A DNA stretch of 16,590 bases, from NCBI GenBank assembly GCA_044227705.1, contig JBGAWE010000087.1, positions 1-16,590 on the forward strand, in the 5' to 3' direction. This stretch comes from JANOQP01 sp044227705. Its GTDB lineage: Bacteria > Bacteroidota > Bacteroidia > Chitinophagales > Saprospiraceae. Below are positions 7,894 to 14,900 of this stretch, piece by piece. Below the pieces are notes generated by a model, which was not told where the DNA came from, did no database searches, and saw only the letters and a list, made by a program, of their open reading frames with translations. How positions within the stretch are numbered: position 1 is the stretch's first letter; each line of letters starts with the position of its first letter. The position numbers and the translations under genes are program-made.

Positions 7894-8253
7894 TCATTGA
7901 GCGCCGAATGCCCGCCAAAGCAACCATGCGAGCAGGAGCAGGATGACCGCCCACAGCCCGGCAATCACTCCCCTGCCCCGCTCGGAATGCTCCGGTTCTG
8001 TACCGAGTCGCTCGCGGATCTCGGCCAAAACCTCGTGCGCCGCTGCCTCGTCTTTTTCCTCGACCAAGATTTTCACGCCGCCAATCGCGCTCGAAAGCAG
8101 CGGGTCAAGGGAGAGCGTCGAGCTGTCTTTTTCAAAAAAAGGGATGTCGGCATCGGCCAGTTCGATGCGCAAAATGGCCAGTTCCGGGTCGCTCGGAAAG
8201 GGGTAGCTTGCGATTTCGACGAATTGGCCGGGGTCGGTCGGTTCGGTTCTCAT
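7894..8253 (-). CDS. DUF2007-like small protein with C-terminal membrane anchor
   Basis: This 119-residue protein is predicted from the ATG at 8253; a TTG at 8295 in the same frame would add 14 uncharacteristic residues. The segment FVEIASYPFPSDPELAILRIELADADIPFF...SSAIGGVKILVEEKDEAAAHEVLAEI follows the pattern of the DUF2007 'putative prokaryotic signal transducing protein' family. That pattern is an opening beta strand, a helix over 'Ela..rLe..gIp', and GGVKLLV followed by a helix. A single hydrophobic helix at the end (GVIAGLWAVILLLLAWLLW) should anchor it in the inner membrane with the domain in the cytoplasm. The function is unknown for the family. The gene is codirectional with the LRR gene, 110 bp away, and may be transcribed on its own. 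Confidence 0.8.
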   Translation of the reverse strand: MRTEPTDPGQFVEIASYPFPSDPELAILRIELADADIPFFEKDSSTLSLDPLLSSAIGGVKILVEEKDEAAAHEVLAEIRERLGTEPEHSERGRGVIAGLWAVILLLLAWLLWRAFGAQ

Positions 8254-8292
8254 GTCTGTCTGTCTGAAAGCTGGCTGATTTTGACGCTCCGG

Positions 8293-8300
8293 CAAAAATC
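8293..8300 (-). promoter_or_regulatory. Possible -7 element (GATTTTTG) for the DUF2007-like gene
   Basis: The minus strand reads GATTTTTGCC, 7 of 8 to TAnnTTTG, 40 bp upstream of the ATG at 8253. It is the third occurrence of the GAnnTTTG variant ahead of a minus-strand gene in this window. Confidence 0.28.
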
Positions 8301-8369
8301 TCGACTCAGCCGGGGCGTGGTCGAAAACCGGATTTTTTCGATGAAAACCGAGATAAAGTCGTTGCGGTA

Positions 8370-8599
8370 GGTTTCTGTTTTTACGGTTTTAATCTTTTAC
8401 TGCAATTTATCTTTTTCAAGTTTTTACATTTTTACTGCAAAAATTAAAAAATGAATTCTTTAAAAACTGCAAACCTGTCAAGTTTAAATCCTTAAAAACG
8501 CTTTACAGGTTTTCCGCAAAAACTGGAAAGCATTTTTCAGCTTCAACGGATTTCAGGTTTGCCACAAAACCGTTAATCCATTTTGCAGCAAAACCATAC
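8370..8599. promoter_or_regulatory. AT-rich gene-free region downstream of parAB-like genes; candidate partition site
   Basis: The gap between the DUF2007-like gene and the ribbon-helix-helix gene (8254-8599) holds no convincing ORF. From about 8370 the composition drops sharply to AT-rich, unlike the rest of the window. It contains repeated ACTGCAA motifs (8399-8405, 8434-8440, 8466-8472) and related GCAAAA words. Inverted repeats are AAACCTGT (8471-8478) with ACAGGTTT (8505-8512), and GCAAACCTG (8469-8477) with CAGGTTTGC (8554-8562). Repeat-rich AT islands beside small parA/ribbon-helix-helix operons commonly serve as centromeres or operators, so a parS role is inferred from position and structure only. 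Confidence 0.45.
8426..8450 (+). repeat. Left copy of 25/26-bp direct repeat flanking parAB-like genes
   Basis: The sequence has the form ACATTTTT-ACTGCAAAAA-TTAAAAA. It matches 9729-9754 with one added T in the first run and one A/T change near the end. The two copies bracket the two-gene partition cassette. On the minus strand each ends in TTTTGCAGT. Confidence 0.7.
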
Positions 8600-9007
8600 T
8601 CAAATATTGAGGTCGGCACGCAGCAAGTCGATGATGTAGTTGCGCAGCGTCATCATCTCGGTGAACGACTTGATTTTCGCGCCCTTGTAGAGCGAGGCGG
8701 GCAGGTCAAGGGTGATGCGGGTGGTCGGCTCCTCGCGCAGCGCATCGGCCGTTGGCGCGGCCGGTTCGGCGGATTTCTTGGCGCGTGTTGCCGGTGGGGT
8801 GGGGGAGGCCATCGTCTCCGTGATGTCGGCGGGCAGGGCCTTCGGCTTGCGCACCGTCTTTTCCATGCGCTTTCGCACCTTCTCAACGACCACTTTTGGC
8901 GGCGCGTGGAGCCGCTCGGCCGCCTTCTCGGCACCCTCCACATCGACGGGCGACTTCTTGATTTCGACCTTCTGGGGGAGGTTCATGATTCCTTTTATCT
9001 TGTTCAT
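8600..9007 (-). CDS. Ribbon-helix-helix partition partner of ParA (ParB/ParG-like)
   Basis: This 135-residue basic protein is the likely DNA-binding partner of the ATPase encoded just upstream; the two genes are separated by 18 bp. The C-terminal 40 residues (TTRITLDLPASLYKGAKIKSFTEMMTLRNYIIDLLRADL) have the beta-strand, helix, helix layout of a MetJ/Arc/CopG-type ribbon-helix-helix fold, as in small centromere-binding proteins. The N-terminal 95 residues are charged and rich in Lys, Pro and Ala, with a helical stretch KVVVEKVRKRMEKTVRK, and are probably flexible. In ParG-like proteins such tails stimulate the ATPase of the partner, which is known for the family but not shown here. The ATG at 9007 is used; an internal ATG at 8986 (MNLPQKVEIKK) is an alternative. 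The fold call is from pattern, so the exact family is uncertain. Confidence 0.72.
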   Translation of the reverse strand: MNKIKGIMNLPQKVEIKKSPVDVEGAEKAAERLHAPPKVVVEKVRKRMEKTVRKPKALPADITETMASPTPPATRAKKSAEPAAPTADALREEPTTRITLDLPASLYKGAKIKSFTEMMTLRNYIIDLLRADLNI

Positions 9008-9025
9008 GTCCGGACGGGTTTGAGC

Positions 9026-9676
9026 TTATAAGTTGAGTTGAGCGATGAGTCCATTGACCTCCGAAGCGAGGGCGAGCATCTCCTCGCGTGCCTTCGCGTC
9101 GGAGAACTCGATGGCACCGAGGCCCTCGATGACGGCCTTACGGTACGACTGGCGGGTCTTTATCGAGGTCTTCAGCAGGCCGATGCCGGGCATTTCGGCG
9201 ATGGCCTCGCGGGTGTCGCGGTCGAGCGAGAGGCGGTCGTCGTGCTGGTTGAGGACGAAGTGGGCGGGGATGGGGCGACCCTTCTGCTCGACGGCGTCGG
9301 CGAGGCGCTCGATGAACAGCTCGGTCGCCCAGATGTCCAGCCCGCTCGGCTGGATGGGGATGAGGACGAGGTCGGCCAGCAGCAGGATTCTCGATGTCGT
9401 TTTTGACAAAGAGGGCGTACCGTCGATGAGGACGAGATCGAACTGGTCGTCGAGGAGCTTCACGTTCTTGGCCAGTGCCGAGTCGTCGGCCTGCCCGCTG
9501 ACGAAGATTGGGGGCAGCTCGTCCGGGCGCAGGCCCGACCACTTGAGGGAGCTTTGGTTGGTGTCCGCATCGACGACGCAGGTGCGGTAGCCGGAGTGGG
9601 CGAGGCAGACGGCGAGGTTCTGCGTGAGGGTGCTCTTGCCGACGCCGCCTTTGAGACTGGTGACCGAGATTATCAT
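9026..9676 (-). CDS. parA: ParA-family partition ATPase
   Basis: This 216-residue deviant-Walker ATPase should drive plasmid or replicon segregation by ATP-dependent, nucleoid-bound patterning. It has the Walker A' motif SLKGGVGKSTLTQNLA (KGGVGKST at 9-16, with the signature lysine at 9). It also has VVDADTNQSS (Asp36, Asp38), FDLVLIDGTP (Walker B Asp85), and LADLVLIPIQPSGLDIWA. The length and lack of an N-terminal helix-turn-helix match the small, class Ib type of ParA. That type usually pairs with a small ribbon-helix-helix partner rather than classic ParB, which fits the next gene. The ATG at 9676 gives a start immediately ahead of the first strand. It is transcribed away from the origin and the divergent initiator gene. 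Confidence 0.94.
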   Translation of the reverse strand: MIISVTSLKGGVGKSTLTQNLAVCLAHSGYRTCVVDADTNQSSLKWSGLRPDELPPIFVSGQADDSALAKNVKLLDDQFDLVLIDGTPSLSKTTSRILLLADLVLIPIQPSGLDIWATELFIERLADAVEQKGRPIPAHFVLNQHDDRLSLDRDTREAIAEMPGIGLLKTSIKTRQSYRKAVIEGLGAIEFSDAKAREEMLALASEVNGLIAQLNL

Positions 9677-9701
9677 GTTTTATGGTTTGCCTTAATTGCT
9701 G

Positions 9702-9709
9702 CAAAGATT
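9702..9709 (-). promoter_or_regulatory. parA: Possible -7 element (AATCTTTG) for parA
   Basis: The minus strand reads AATCTTTGCAG, 7 of 8 to TAnnTTTG, 26 bp upstream of the parA ATG. It is followed upstream by the right copy of the ACTGCAAA repeat, which could act as an operator for the ribbon-helix-helix protein. Confidence 0.25.
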
Positions 9710-9728
9710 GGAAGCGGTTTTCTGGTTT

Positions 9729-9754
9729 ACATTTTTTACTGCAAAATTTAAAAA
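9729..9754 (+). repeat. Right copy of 25/26-bp direct repeat flanking parAB-like genes
   Basis: It matches 8426-8450 (ACATTTTTT-ACTGCAAAA-TTTAAAAA) and lies 52 bp upstream of the parA start. Its position fits an operator or centromere half-site. Confidence 0.7.
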
Positions 9755-10003
9755 CGGATTTCACGATTCAGCGTCGGAAGGATTAAAACCCTTCCGGCGT
9801 TCCGGGCGGTTCCGGCTCTGAAGGCTAACAGATTTGGGTGCCGCGCTGTGTGGTCTCTTTTTTACAAACAGATACTTGAATTTTGGAAGGAACAACCCTT
9901 CGCCCGATTTGGGATGTTGGAGAGCTTTTCACGCTTTTGAATCTTTTTTGTCCTTTTATCTCCTCATAATCCATTGAAAACCAGAGAGTTGAAAGCACTT
10001 AGC

Positions 10004-10124
10004 CAGCGGATTTGGGGCTAAACATAACCGATTTAGGGCTGTGGATAACTTTTTTGGGGCCAAGCCCAACACATTTGGGGCCGTTCCTAACACATTTGGG
10101 GCCTATTCTAACAGATTTCGGGGC
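10004..10124 (+). repeat. Six direct iterons with exact 21-bp period
   Basis: Copies of a 15-bp core begin at 10004, 10025, 10046, 10067, 10088 and 10109. They read CAGCGGATTTGGGGC, TAACCGATTTAGGGC, TAACTTTTTTGGGGC, CAACACATTTGGGGC, TAACACATTTGGGGC and TAACAGATTTCGGGGC. The spacing is exactly 21 bp in every step, two helical turns, so bound initiators would lie on one face of the DNA. The core sequences vary but the phase is kept, which argues for function. Confidence 0.92.
10040..10048 (-). promoter_or_regulatory. DnaA box within the iteron array
   Basis: TGTGGATAA on the plus strand is the complement of the perfect DnaA box TTATCCACA. It lies between the second and third iterons and its last three bases are the TAA of the third iteron. 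Confidence 0.8.
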
Positions 10125-10242
10125 GGCCTGAGATTTCTATAACGAATTTCAGGGCAAGGGAGGGCGGATTGAACCGAAGCAGGCGGAAAAGAGGCGGTTT
10201 TGGCCAGTTGGGCCGCCAATCGGCCGCTTTGCGGGCCGGGTT

Positions 10243-10257
10243 CCCCCAAATCTGTTG
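10243..10257 (-). repeat. Inverted iteron copy upstream of rep
   Basis: The minus strand reads CAACAGATTTGGGGG, 13 of 15 to the iteron consensus, in opposite orientation to the main array. Together with the perfect direct copy at 10350-10364 it makes a widely spaced inverted pair in front of rep. Such pairs often serve for autorepression in Rep_3 plasmids. Confidence 0.7.
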
Positions 10258-10349
10258 TTTTTCGGAAAGAGGGCAGGGGAGTGGGCGGCCCTTTTTCATC
10301 CAAAACAAGCGGCCAAAAGGCCAGAATCGAACGGACGGGCGAGCTTGGA

Positions 10350-10364
10350 TAACAGATTTGGGGC
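10350..10364 (+). repeat. Isolated consensus iteron upstream of rep
   Basis: It reads TAACAGATTTGGGGC, a perfect match to the consensus, 81 bp before the rep start. A half copy TAACAGA (10438-10444) abuts the rep ATG. Both are placed where initiator binding would block rep transcription or translation. Confidence 0.75.
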
Positions 10365-10445
10365 CGACAGAAGAAGGGCGGCGAAAAACCAAGCCCGGCA
10401 CAACCCGTTGAAAACCAACCACTTGCAACTCAAAACATAACAGAG

Positions 10446-11783
10446 ATGGCACAAGAGGTAGTCAAGTTCATCAGAAAGGCCAACGACCTCGTCGAGGCCA
10501 AGTACCGCTTTGACATCTGGGAGACGCGCATCTTCTCGAAGATGCTGACGATGATCCACCGCGACGACGAGGACTTCAAGGAGTACCGCATCTACCTGCG
10601 CGACATCGTGCAGGAGTTCGACCTCGGCAAGACGCGCGACGCCTACGAGTGGCTGCGGGCGGGGGCGAAGAACCTGATGAAGAAGACCTTTCTCATCCCG
10701 TACGAGCTGGACGGGGTGAAGCGGTCGTTCGAGACGCCGGTCGTCTCATCGCTCGACTCGGCGGTGGCCGACGACAAGCGCATCCGGCAGGACCACCTTT
10801 ATATAAGCATCTCGTTCCACCCGAAGATGAAGCCGTATCTGCTTCAACTGAAAAGCCAGTTCACCATCTACGACGTTCAGAACATCGTCAAGCTGCCATC
10901 GACCTACTCGGTAAGGATCTACGAGCTTTTGAAGCAGTACGAGAAGCTTGGTCGGCGGCGCTTCCCGGTCGAGGAGCTGAAGGACATTTTGGGGCTGGAG
11001 ACCGAGTACCCGCTCTACGCCAACTTCAAGCAGCGCGTCATCCAGAAGGCACAGAAGGACCTGGAGGCGAACACGGACATCGTCTTCACCTTCGAGGAGG
11101 TCAAGCGCGGGCGGGCGGTGACGGAGCTTGTCTTCACCATCCGGGCCAACCCGGCGAAGAAAAAGGCGCCTAAGGCGTCAAAGGCCCCCCCCGAGGCCCA
11201 GCCGACCGGTGAAGATTTTTTCAAGGATAACCATCCCCGCGTCGCCGCGTGGGTCAGCGAGGAGGCCTTCCGCCGCTGGATGAAGGATTGCGACCACGAG
11301 CAGCTTCGCCGCGCCGTCGACCACCTCTGTAGGCAAATCGAGCGCGGGGCGGAGATTGAAAACCCCGGCGGCTACCTCTACCGGCTGGCGCACGACGGGA
11401 ATTTGCCCGATTTCTCCCAAAAAGAGGAGCAGGAGAAGGCCAAAAAGGAAAGCTCCGCCGCCGCGCAGGCCCGCAAGCTCGCCCTCGAGGAAAGGCTGCA
11501 CCGGCTGCGCTCCGATTATTTTTCTCGTCAATTGGACAGGGTGGGGGAGCTGTTCATCGCCGACGAGGATTTTCAAAAAGCGGTCTTCGGCGCGGCGCGG
11601 GAGAACCTCTTTTCAGGCTACGACGACGCGCTGACGCCTGACCAGAACTTCGTGCAGAACCGGCAGTTCCGGGCGGCAGTGGTCAATCAGGCGCTGCGGC
11701 TGCGCCCGGACGGGTTTCGCGATTTGGAGGGGGAGTTCTTGCCCGAAATCCAGCGGGCGGAGGCGGAGGCGCGTAGGATGTGA
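10446..11783 (+). CDS. Rep_3-family plasmid replication initiator with C-terminal extension
   Basis: This 445-residue initiator should bind the iterons just upstream and open the origin. Residues about 5-235 match the tandem winged-helix Rep_3 (RepB/RepE) pattern. This includes VVKFIRKANDLVEAKYRFDI, ETRIFSKMLTMI, the LYISISFHPKMKPYLLQLKSQFTIYDV stretch, LPSTYSVRIYELLKQYEKLG, and YANFKQRVIQKAQKDLEANTDIVFTFEEVKRGRAVTELVFTI. The family usually ends near this point. Here about 200 more charged residues follow a Lys/Pro/Ala linker (KKKAPKASKAPPEAQPTGED). They include WVSEEAFRRWMKDCDHEQLRRAV, IENPGGYLYRLAHDGNLPDF and a long Lys/Glu-rich helix. Codon choice changes at this junction. The ATG at 10446 starts directly before the conserved region. 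It is divergent from parA, as in many replicons. Confidence 0.95.
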   Translation: MAQEVVKFIRKANDLVEAKYRFDIWETRIFSKMLTMIHRDDEDFKEYRIYLRDIVQEFDLGKTRDAYEWLRAGAKNLMKKTFLIPYELDGVKRSFETPVVSSLDSAVADDKRIRQDHLYISISFHPKMKPYLLQLKSQFTIYDVQNIVKLPSTYSVRIYELLKQYEKLGRRRFPVEELKDILGLETEYPLYANFKQRVIQKAQKDLEANTDIVFTFEEVKRGRAVTELVFTIRANPAKKKAPKASKAPPEAQPTGEDFFKDNHPRVAAWVSEEAFRRWMKDCDHEQLRRAVDHLCRQIERGAEIENPGGYLYRLAHDGNLPDFSQKEEQEKAKKESSAAAQARKLALEERLHRLRSDYFSRQLDRVGELFIADEDFQKAVFGAARENLFSGYDDALTPDQNFVQNRQFRAAVVNQALRLRPDGFRDLEGEFLPEIQRAEAEARRM

Positions 11784-11825
11784 CCTCTCGAATTTCTTTT
11801 GCTTGAATTAAGTCTGCGTCAAATC

Positions 11826-11840
11826 GGGCCGACACGGCCC
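11826..11840 (+). terminator. Weak hairpin downstream of rep
   Basis: GGGCCG and CGGCCC form a perfect 6-bp GC stem with an ACA loop, 42 bp after the rep stop. No T-run follows, so intrinsic termination is uncertain. Confidence 0.3.
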
Positions 11841-11881
11841 ATGCCGCGCCGCGCCGGGAACAGCGGAACTGGCCGCCGATG

Positions 11882-11889
11882 TACCTTTG
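11882..11889 (+). promoter_or_regulatory. Bacteroidota-type -7 box for the giant adhesin gene
   Basis: TACCTTTG is a perfect match to TAnnTTTG and is followed by CCGCC, the context usual for strong promoters in this phylum. It lies 93 bp upstream of the adhesin ATG in a 199-bp gene-free gap. No TTG-type -33 element is obvious about 20 bp upstream. Confidence 0.5.
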
Positions 11890-11982
11890 CCGCCGAATCC
11901 GAGGCCGGGCGCGAGCGGCCGATTTTCTTTATCCAATCCGCACATGACGCAGTTCCTCCCAGCTTTTTCCGACCGGTTTTCC

Positions 11983-14900
11983 ATGAAAAAAATGAGCCTG
12001 CTGGCCGTTGTCGCCTCGCTCGCCGCCCGCCTTGCCGCACAGGACATCGACCTCGCTTTCGCCGACCGGGCGCCGCAGCACGGCGGGGGCGAGATACCCG
12101 TCTTCTATTTTGAAAAAGGGGAGGTCGTGAAAGAGTCGCGGCTCGAAACGGCCCCGCTCGTCTCGCTCCTCTCGATGCCGCCGTGCGCACCGTGCCCGAC
12201 AATCTCGGCGATTTTCATCAACGGCTGCTACAACCTCGCCGGCGTCGACCCCGACGAGTTCATCATCATCAACTCGGGCGGCGGCTTCACGCTGAGCGAC
12301 CTGCAGATCGACTTCCAGAGCAACGGCGGCGGCGCGGTCAACAACGACATCGGCTTCCTTTTCAACAACGGCTTCGGGACCAACGTCGGCTCGACGCCCT
12401 GCGGGCTGATGGCGGGCGACATCTCGCACGTCACGGGCTGCGCCAACTTCATCTCGGCGAACGGCACGACCGTCGTGCCGCCCAACACGATGGTCGTCCT
12501 GCAATGCACGGCGAACAACGGCGGCCCGTCGGTCATCAATTATTCGGGCATCTGCGCGGGGCACGAGAAGTGCGTCTACGTCGTCCGCAACAGCTGCGAC
12601 CGCTCGAGCGGCGCTTTTTCCAACACCGCCTCGCGCACGACGGGGCTGGCCATCAACGGCTGCTCCTGCCAAGCATATTGGACATACCCGAACCCTTCGA
12701 ACACCGACGGCGACTACTACCTGACGAGCGGCACCTCGGGCACCTCCGCGCCTTGCACGACCGCGCCGCCGGTGACGGGCTTCCCGACGGTGCCGGTGTT
12801 CAACAACCCCGTCTCGCCGCTCTGCGCGACCTCGCCGCTGACGCTCCCGGCCATCACGGGCACCAATTTGACGGGAAACCAGAAATACTACACCGGCCCG
12901 AACGGCACCGGGACGGCCTATGCGGCGGGCGCGTCGTTCAGCTTTTCGACGACGACAACGCTCTACATCTATGACGCGACGGTCGGCTGCGTGGCGGAAA
13001 AGCAGCTTCAAATCGTCCCGAAGCCCGACGCCGACGTCAGCTCCGACGTGACCATTTGCGCGGGCGGCTCGACGCCCCTGACGGCCTCGGGCGGCGGGAC
13101 CTACGCATGGTCGCCGCCCGCAGGGTTGAGCGCGACGAACATCGCCAACCCCATCGCCAGCCCGGCGGCGACAACGACCTACGTCGTCACCGTCACCTCC
13201 GCGACCGGCGGCTGCACCGACACGGACGACGTGACCGTGACCGTCGGCGGCGGGGCGGCCGTGACCATCGCGGCCTCGCCTGGCACGGTCATAGGATGCA
13301 CGAACCCGACCGTGACCCTCACCGCCAGCGGCGGGGCGACCTATCAATGGTCTACAGGTTCCGCCTCGCCCTCCATTTCGGTTACATCGGCGGGGACTTT
13401 CACGGTCACTGCTACGACGGCCAGCGGCTGCACCGGCACCGCCACGCAAGTCGTCACCCAAAACAACACGCCGCCGACCGCCGCCATCACCAACAACACC
13501 GGCTCCACAGAATTGAACTGCAACAACGCCTCCATCAGCCTGACGGCGACGGGCGGCGGCACCTACGCATGGTCGGGCGGCCTGGGCACGAACGCCGCCG
13601 TGACCATCTCGGCGGCGGGGACCTATACCGTCACCGTCACGGCGGCAAACGGTTGCACGGCGACGGCTTCCATCACGATTACCCAAAACACGGGCTTGCC
13701 CGTCGTCTCGATTACTTCCAATCCGAACACGACGGTTTTAAGTTGCACCGTCTCCACCATCGCCCTGACGGCCGCCTCCACGCCGCCGGGCGCGACGTTT
13801 TCATGGACGATACCCGGCGGGGGAAACGTGCCGGGTTCGCTCGTAACGGCCTCTCTTTCAGGGACTTACACCGTCACCGCGACTTCGAGCGGCGGCTGTA
13901 CGGCCGTCTCGAACATGGCGATTACGCAGAACACGACGCCGCCCAACGCGACCGTCAGCCCGACGACGGGGCAACTGACCTGCAACACTTCGAGCATCAC
14001 GCTGACCGCCGCTTCGAGCACGCCCGGCGCGACGTTCAACTGGGGCGGCGGCAACACATCGACCACCCAAAACGCGACGACGGCCGGGGCTTTCACCGTC
14101 ACCGTGACCAACCCCGCGACCGGTTGCACGGCAACGGCGACCTCGACGATTTCCCAAAACAACACGCCGCCCGGCGCGACAGTCACCCCCGCGACGGCCG
14201 TTTTGACCTGCGGAAACCCTACTGCCACTTTGACGGCGACGAGCGCGGCGGGCGCGACTTTCAACTGGGGAAATGGGAATTTGACATCAACTCAAATCGC
14301 CTCTGCCGCCGGGACTTTCACCGTGACGGCGACGGGGACGAACGGCTGCACGTCCACAGCCTCGGCCACGGTCACCCAAAATGCCGGCCTGCCGACGGTG
14401 ACGATTTCACCCGCCAGCCCGGTCTTGACCTGCACGACGACCTCCCTCACGCTGACGGCCTCGAGCAGCGCGACCGGCGCGACCTTTTTGTGGAACGGCG
14501 GAACGGCCGGGCCGACCCTGACCGTCTCGACCGCCGGGAGCTATTCCGTCACCGTGACGGCGGGCAACGGCTGCACCGGCACCGCCTCGATTTTGGTCGA
14601 CCAGGACATCGACCAGCCGACGGCCAGCGTCTCGCCCGCGACGGCGACGATTAGTTGCACGAACGCGACGGCCGTTTTGACCGCCAGTTCGACGACGACC
14701 GGCGCGACCTTCAATTGGGGGGGAGGAAACACGACTCCGACAAAAACCGTCTCGGCAGCGGGGACTTACACGGTGACAATCACTGCGCCGAACGGCTGCA
14801 CAAACACGGCCTCGGCCTCGGTCTCGGCCAATCAGGCACAGCCCGATGCGGCCGTTTCGCCCGCCAACGGCGAGATAACTTGTTCAAATTCAACGGTTTT

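Larger units (their letters stand above)
9826..10364 (+). other. Iteron-containing replication origin region (oriV)
   Basis: The 769 bp between the divergent parA and rep genes (9677-10445) contain no credible gene. They hold an array of iterons of consensus TAACAGATTTGGGGC, a perfect DnaA box, and an AT-rich stretch at about 9841-10000 that is a candidate unwinding element. Outlying iteron copies lie at 9826-9840 (TAACAGATTTGGGTG) and 10350-10364 (perfect), with an inverted copy at 10243-10257. A diverged copy lies at 10140-10155. Iterons with a DnaA box beside a Rep_3 gene are the classical layout of theta-replicating plasmid origins, so the origin assignment is strong even though the exact limits are inferred. 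Confidence 0.88.

Noticed and set aside
8254..8599. Possible small gene in the AT-rich island
   Set aside because: No frame with a plausible start, length or composition was found; the repeats and base composition fit a non-coding site.
10004..10124. Regular short repeats that could suggest a CRISPR array
   Set aside because: The period is 21 bp with a 15-bp degenerate core and 6-bp gaps, too short for CRISPR repeats and spacers, and the neighbours are rep and parA with no cas genes.
10108..10452. Minus-strand open frame of 114 codons in the origin
   Set aside because: It runs across the iterons outside the array and the rep promoter region and has no recognisable family features; the region is better explained as non-coding origin DNA.
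11929..13686. Minus-strand open frame of 585 codons
   Set aside because: It is antisense to the adhesin, extremely rich in Arg, Gly and Ala, and explained by the absence of stop complements in the Thr/Ser/Ala-rich repeat coding.
13056..14654. Plus-strand open frame of 532 codons rich in His, Arg and Asp
   Set aside because: It is a shifted frame of the adhesin repeats; its composition reflects the repeat DNA, and the adhesin frame continues through it unbroken.
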